In this document: positions 6,939 through 7,708 of the stretch, one piece after another
How the letters are laid out: the number at the start of each line of letters is the position of its first letter
Position numbering within the stretch: position 1 is the first letter of the stretch
NCBI GenBank assembly: GCA_937892085.1
Contig: CALAVD010000479.1
Coordinates: 1-7,708, forward strand
DNA: 7,708 nt
Direction of reading: 5' to 3'
From: an uncultured Prevotellaceae bacterium
GTDB lineage: Bacteria; Bacteroidota; Bacteroidia; Bacteroidales; Muribaculaceae
Position numbers and translations under genes: made by a program
The notes under the pieces: model-generated
Told to the model about the DNA's origin: nothing
Databases searched by the model: none
The model's input: only the letters and a program-made list of their open reading frames with translations

Positions 6939-6969
6939 CGTAGAGACGTCACAATGTGGCGTCTCTACG
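6939..6969. repeat. Long palindromic hairpin, REP-like, after the CYTH fusion gene
   Basis: CGTAGAGACGTCAC (6939-6952) and GTGGCGTCTCTACG (6956-6969) pair over 14 bp with one T-G wobble and a 3-nt loop AAT. It starts 21 bp after the stop codon. No T-run follows on the plus strand, so it is not a classical intrinsic terminator, although it could stop transcription or protect the 3' end. Palindromes with the GTAGAGACG/CGTCTCTAC arms recur in many bacterial genomes, so a dispersed REP/MITE-like repeat is likely (recollection, not searched). Confidence 0.75.
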
Positions 6970-7208
6970 GGCAGATGACGAAAAAAAAAACTGATTTCAA
7001 TTTATTTCAACTGATGGAGAAAATCCGTCGTTCAAACGGTATTTAAACGGCGTTCAAACGGTGAAAAATCCGCGTAGCAAGGGTATTATCAGCCTACTAT
7101 CAGGGTATTATTCGCGTAGTGCGCATCGGACATGAACCAGAAAGCAGTTTTCTTAATGACAGTCGAGACAAATGACAGGCTGCAATATTTCGCCCAATAC
7201 AATCTGCG
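6970..7208. other. Non-coding region between the convergent CYTH and DUF1653 genes
   Basis: No coding frame here looks real. Visible features are an A-run at 6981-6990, three 11-bp direct repeats at 7031-7063, and two direct pairs: GGGTATTAT at 7081-7089 and 7103-7111, and CGCGTAG at 7071-7077 and 7113-7119. The genes on either side converge, so no promoter is needed here for them. Confidence 0.5.
7031..7063. repeat. Three tandem 11-bp direct repeats
   Basis: The units are TTCAAACGGTA, TTTAAACGGCG and TTCAAACGGTG, contiguous, sharing TTnAAACGG. A period of 11 bp places equal bases on nearly the same face of the DNA helix, as in iterated protein-binding sites. No gene starts nearby, so function is open. 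Confidence 0.7.
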
Positions 7209-7246
7209 ACAAAGGTCGGCCTCTGCACTTGGAGACCGACCTTTGT
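7209..7246 (-). terminator. Terminator hairpin after the DUF1653 gene
   Basis: ACAAAGGTCGG (7209-7219) and CCGACCTTTGT (7236-7246) form a perfect 11-bp stem. Three or four more inner pairs are possible past one mismatch. On the minus strand it begins 5 nt after the DUF1653 stop. There is no long U-run after it, only the TTTGT at the foot of the stem, so efficiency is uncertain. The near-symmetric foot means it could act in both directions. Confidence 0.75.
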
Positions 7247-7251
7247 TACAT

Positions 7252-7464
7252 TCACTCCGCCACCTTTTCAAACCGTGGGACGACTGTGCCGTCGGCCAAC
7301 GTAACCGACTCGAAAAACATCTTTTTCGGACGCACCCAGACCTTCCCTTCGCCGTAGAGCGCGCGGTAGATGATCATCTCTTCAAGCGTCTCGGAATGCA
7401 GACATTCGCCAAGCAGTTCGTAGCGGTTGCCCTTGTAGTGCCGATAGATTTCCGCCATAATCAT
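7252..7464 (-). CDS. DUF1653 domain-containing protein
   Basis: This small complete protein (70 aa) contains the whole short DUF1653 domain: YRHYKGNRYELLG (7-19), HSETLEEMIIYRALYG (23-38), VWVRPKKMFFE (42-52) and VPRFEKV (61-67). The family is common in bacteria and its molecular function is unknown; there are no membrane segments or signal peptide. The start at 7464 overlaps the stop of the preceding nitroreductase-family gene by 4 nt (ATGA), which indicates translational coupling and favours it over the internal ATG at 7458. Family members often begin close to the YRHYKG motif, so either start is possible. A strong hairpin follows the stop codon. Confidence 0.9.
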   Translation of the reverse strand: MIMAEIYRHYKGNRYELLGECLHSETLEEMIIYRALYGEGKVWVRPKKMFFESVTLADGTVVPRFEKVAE

Positions 7465-7680
7465 TTGGCTTTGTAGCCCACCGGATTGTTGAGAAGCGGA
7501 ATCTGGTTCTCGTTAAGACCCAGCAACTTACGGATGGCGTCATGATCCATTGTGGCGCGCGGCACGGTCACCAGGCCGACAGCCTCGCAATAGATGTTGA
7601 TGTTCTGGCACACGATTCCGGCATCGACGCTGACCATCGTCTGCGCTCGTTGGTCGTTGCTCTTGAACTTGTCCATGTCG
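7461..7680 (-). CDS. Nitroreductase-family protein, C-terminal fragment
   Basis: Only the last 72 residues are present, because the genomic sequence ends at 7680 where adapter begins. The segment from MVSVDAGIVCQNINIYCEAVGL to PLLNNPVGYKAK matches the C-terminal FMN-binding core of nitroreductase / SagB-like oxidoreductases: a conserved D-x-G-x-x-x-Q-N helix, then a loop and the closing PVGY motif. These enzymes bind FMN and use NAD(P)H, usually as homodimers; the substrate cannot be told from this fragment. The open frame formally extends into the adapter and would begin with the false peptide MCSSDL, which must not be annotated. The stop overlaps the start of the DUF1653 gene by 4 nt, so the two are probably one operon. 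Confidence 0.85.
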
Positions 7681-7708
7681 AGATCGGAAGAGCACACGTC
7701 TGAACTCC
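7681..7708 (+). other. Illumina TruSeq adapter contamination
   Basis: The final 28 bases start AGATCGGAAGAGCACACG and match the standard Illumina read-1 3' adapter from its first base, with no mismatch that I can see. They are not genomic. Read on the minus strand, they encode CSSDL after a GTG, the well-known artefactual N-terminus of adapter-contaminated predictions. Confidence 0.98.

Noticed and set aside
7681..7697. Start of the nitroreductase fragment at the GTG at 7697
   Set aside because: The start and first residues (MCSSDL) are encoded by Illumina adapter.

Overview
The window looks like one short assembled contig from a gut-type Bacteroidales bacterium (Prevotellaceae or Muribaculaceae would fit). 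Evidence for this is the Bacteroidetes promoter grammar (TTTG, 19 bp, TAnnTTTG), the lack of clear Shine-Dalgarno sites, and protein families typical of that order. The last 28 bases are Illumina adapter, so the right end is the end of a sequenced fragment and not genomic sequence.

Layout: (1) 1-3093, minus strand: two tandem paralogues of an AAA-ATPase_like / PD-(D/E)XK nuclease-domain protein. The downstream copy is cut by the left edge. Their first ~209 codons plus start-proximal leader are identical at the DNA level (653 bp), while the remainder is only about 70-75% identical in protein. This is a mosaic suggesting recent gene conversion, or an assembly chimera. (2) 3094-3482: a non-coding leader and promoter region with an octamer tandem repeat, a short RNA hairpin and a perfect Bacteroidetes promoter. 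(3) 3483-5351, minus strand: a complete ABC-F ATPase of the Uup type. (4) 5352-5508: AT-rich divergent promoter region. (5) 5509-6918, plus strand: a P-loop kinase-like (AAA_28) plus CYTH protein whose C-terminus continues in frame into what looks like the tail of a DUF4143 ATPase, an unusual fusion. (6) 6919-7251: non-coding, with a long palindromic hairpin, three 11-bp direct repeats and a terminator. (7) 7252-7680, minus strand: a translationally coupled pair, a DUF1653 protein preceded by the C-terminal fragment of a nitroreductase-family protein.

The genes do not form one obvious pathway. Uup is a housekeeping ribosome/DNA-repair-associated ATPase. The nuclease-ATPase pair is an accessory, often multicopy family of unknown role. 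The DUF1653/nitroreductase pair is a small operon read from the right. I found no CRISPR array, tRNA, rRNA, transposase or complete defence system. The most notable points are the mosaic paralogue pair with its variable octamer leader and the kinase-CYTH-DUF4143 fusion. Assembly errors should be ruled out for both.
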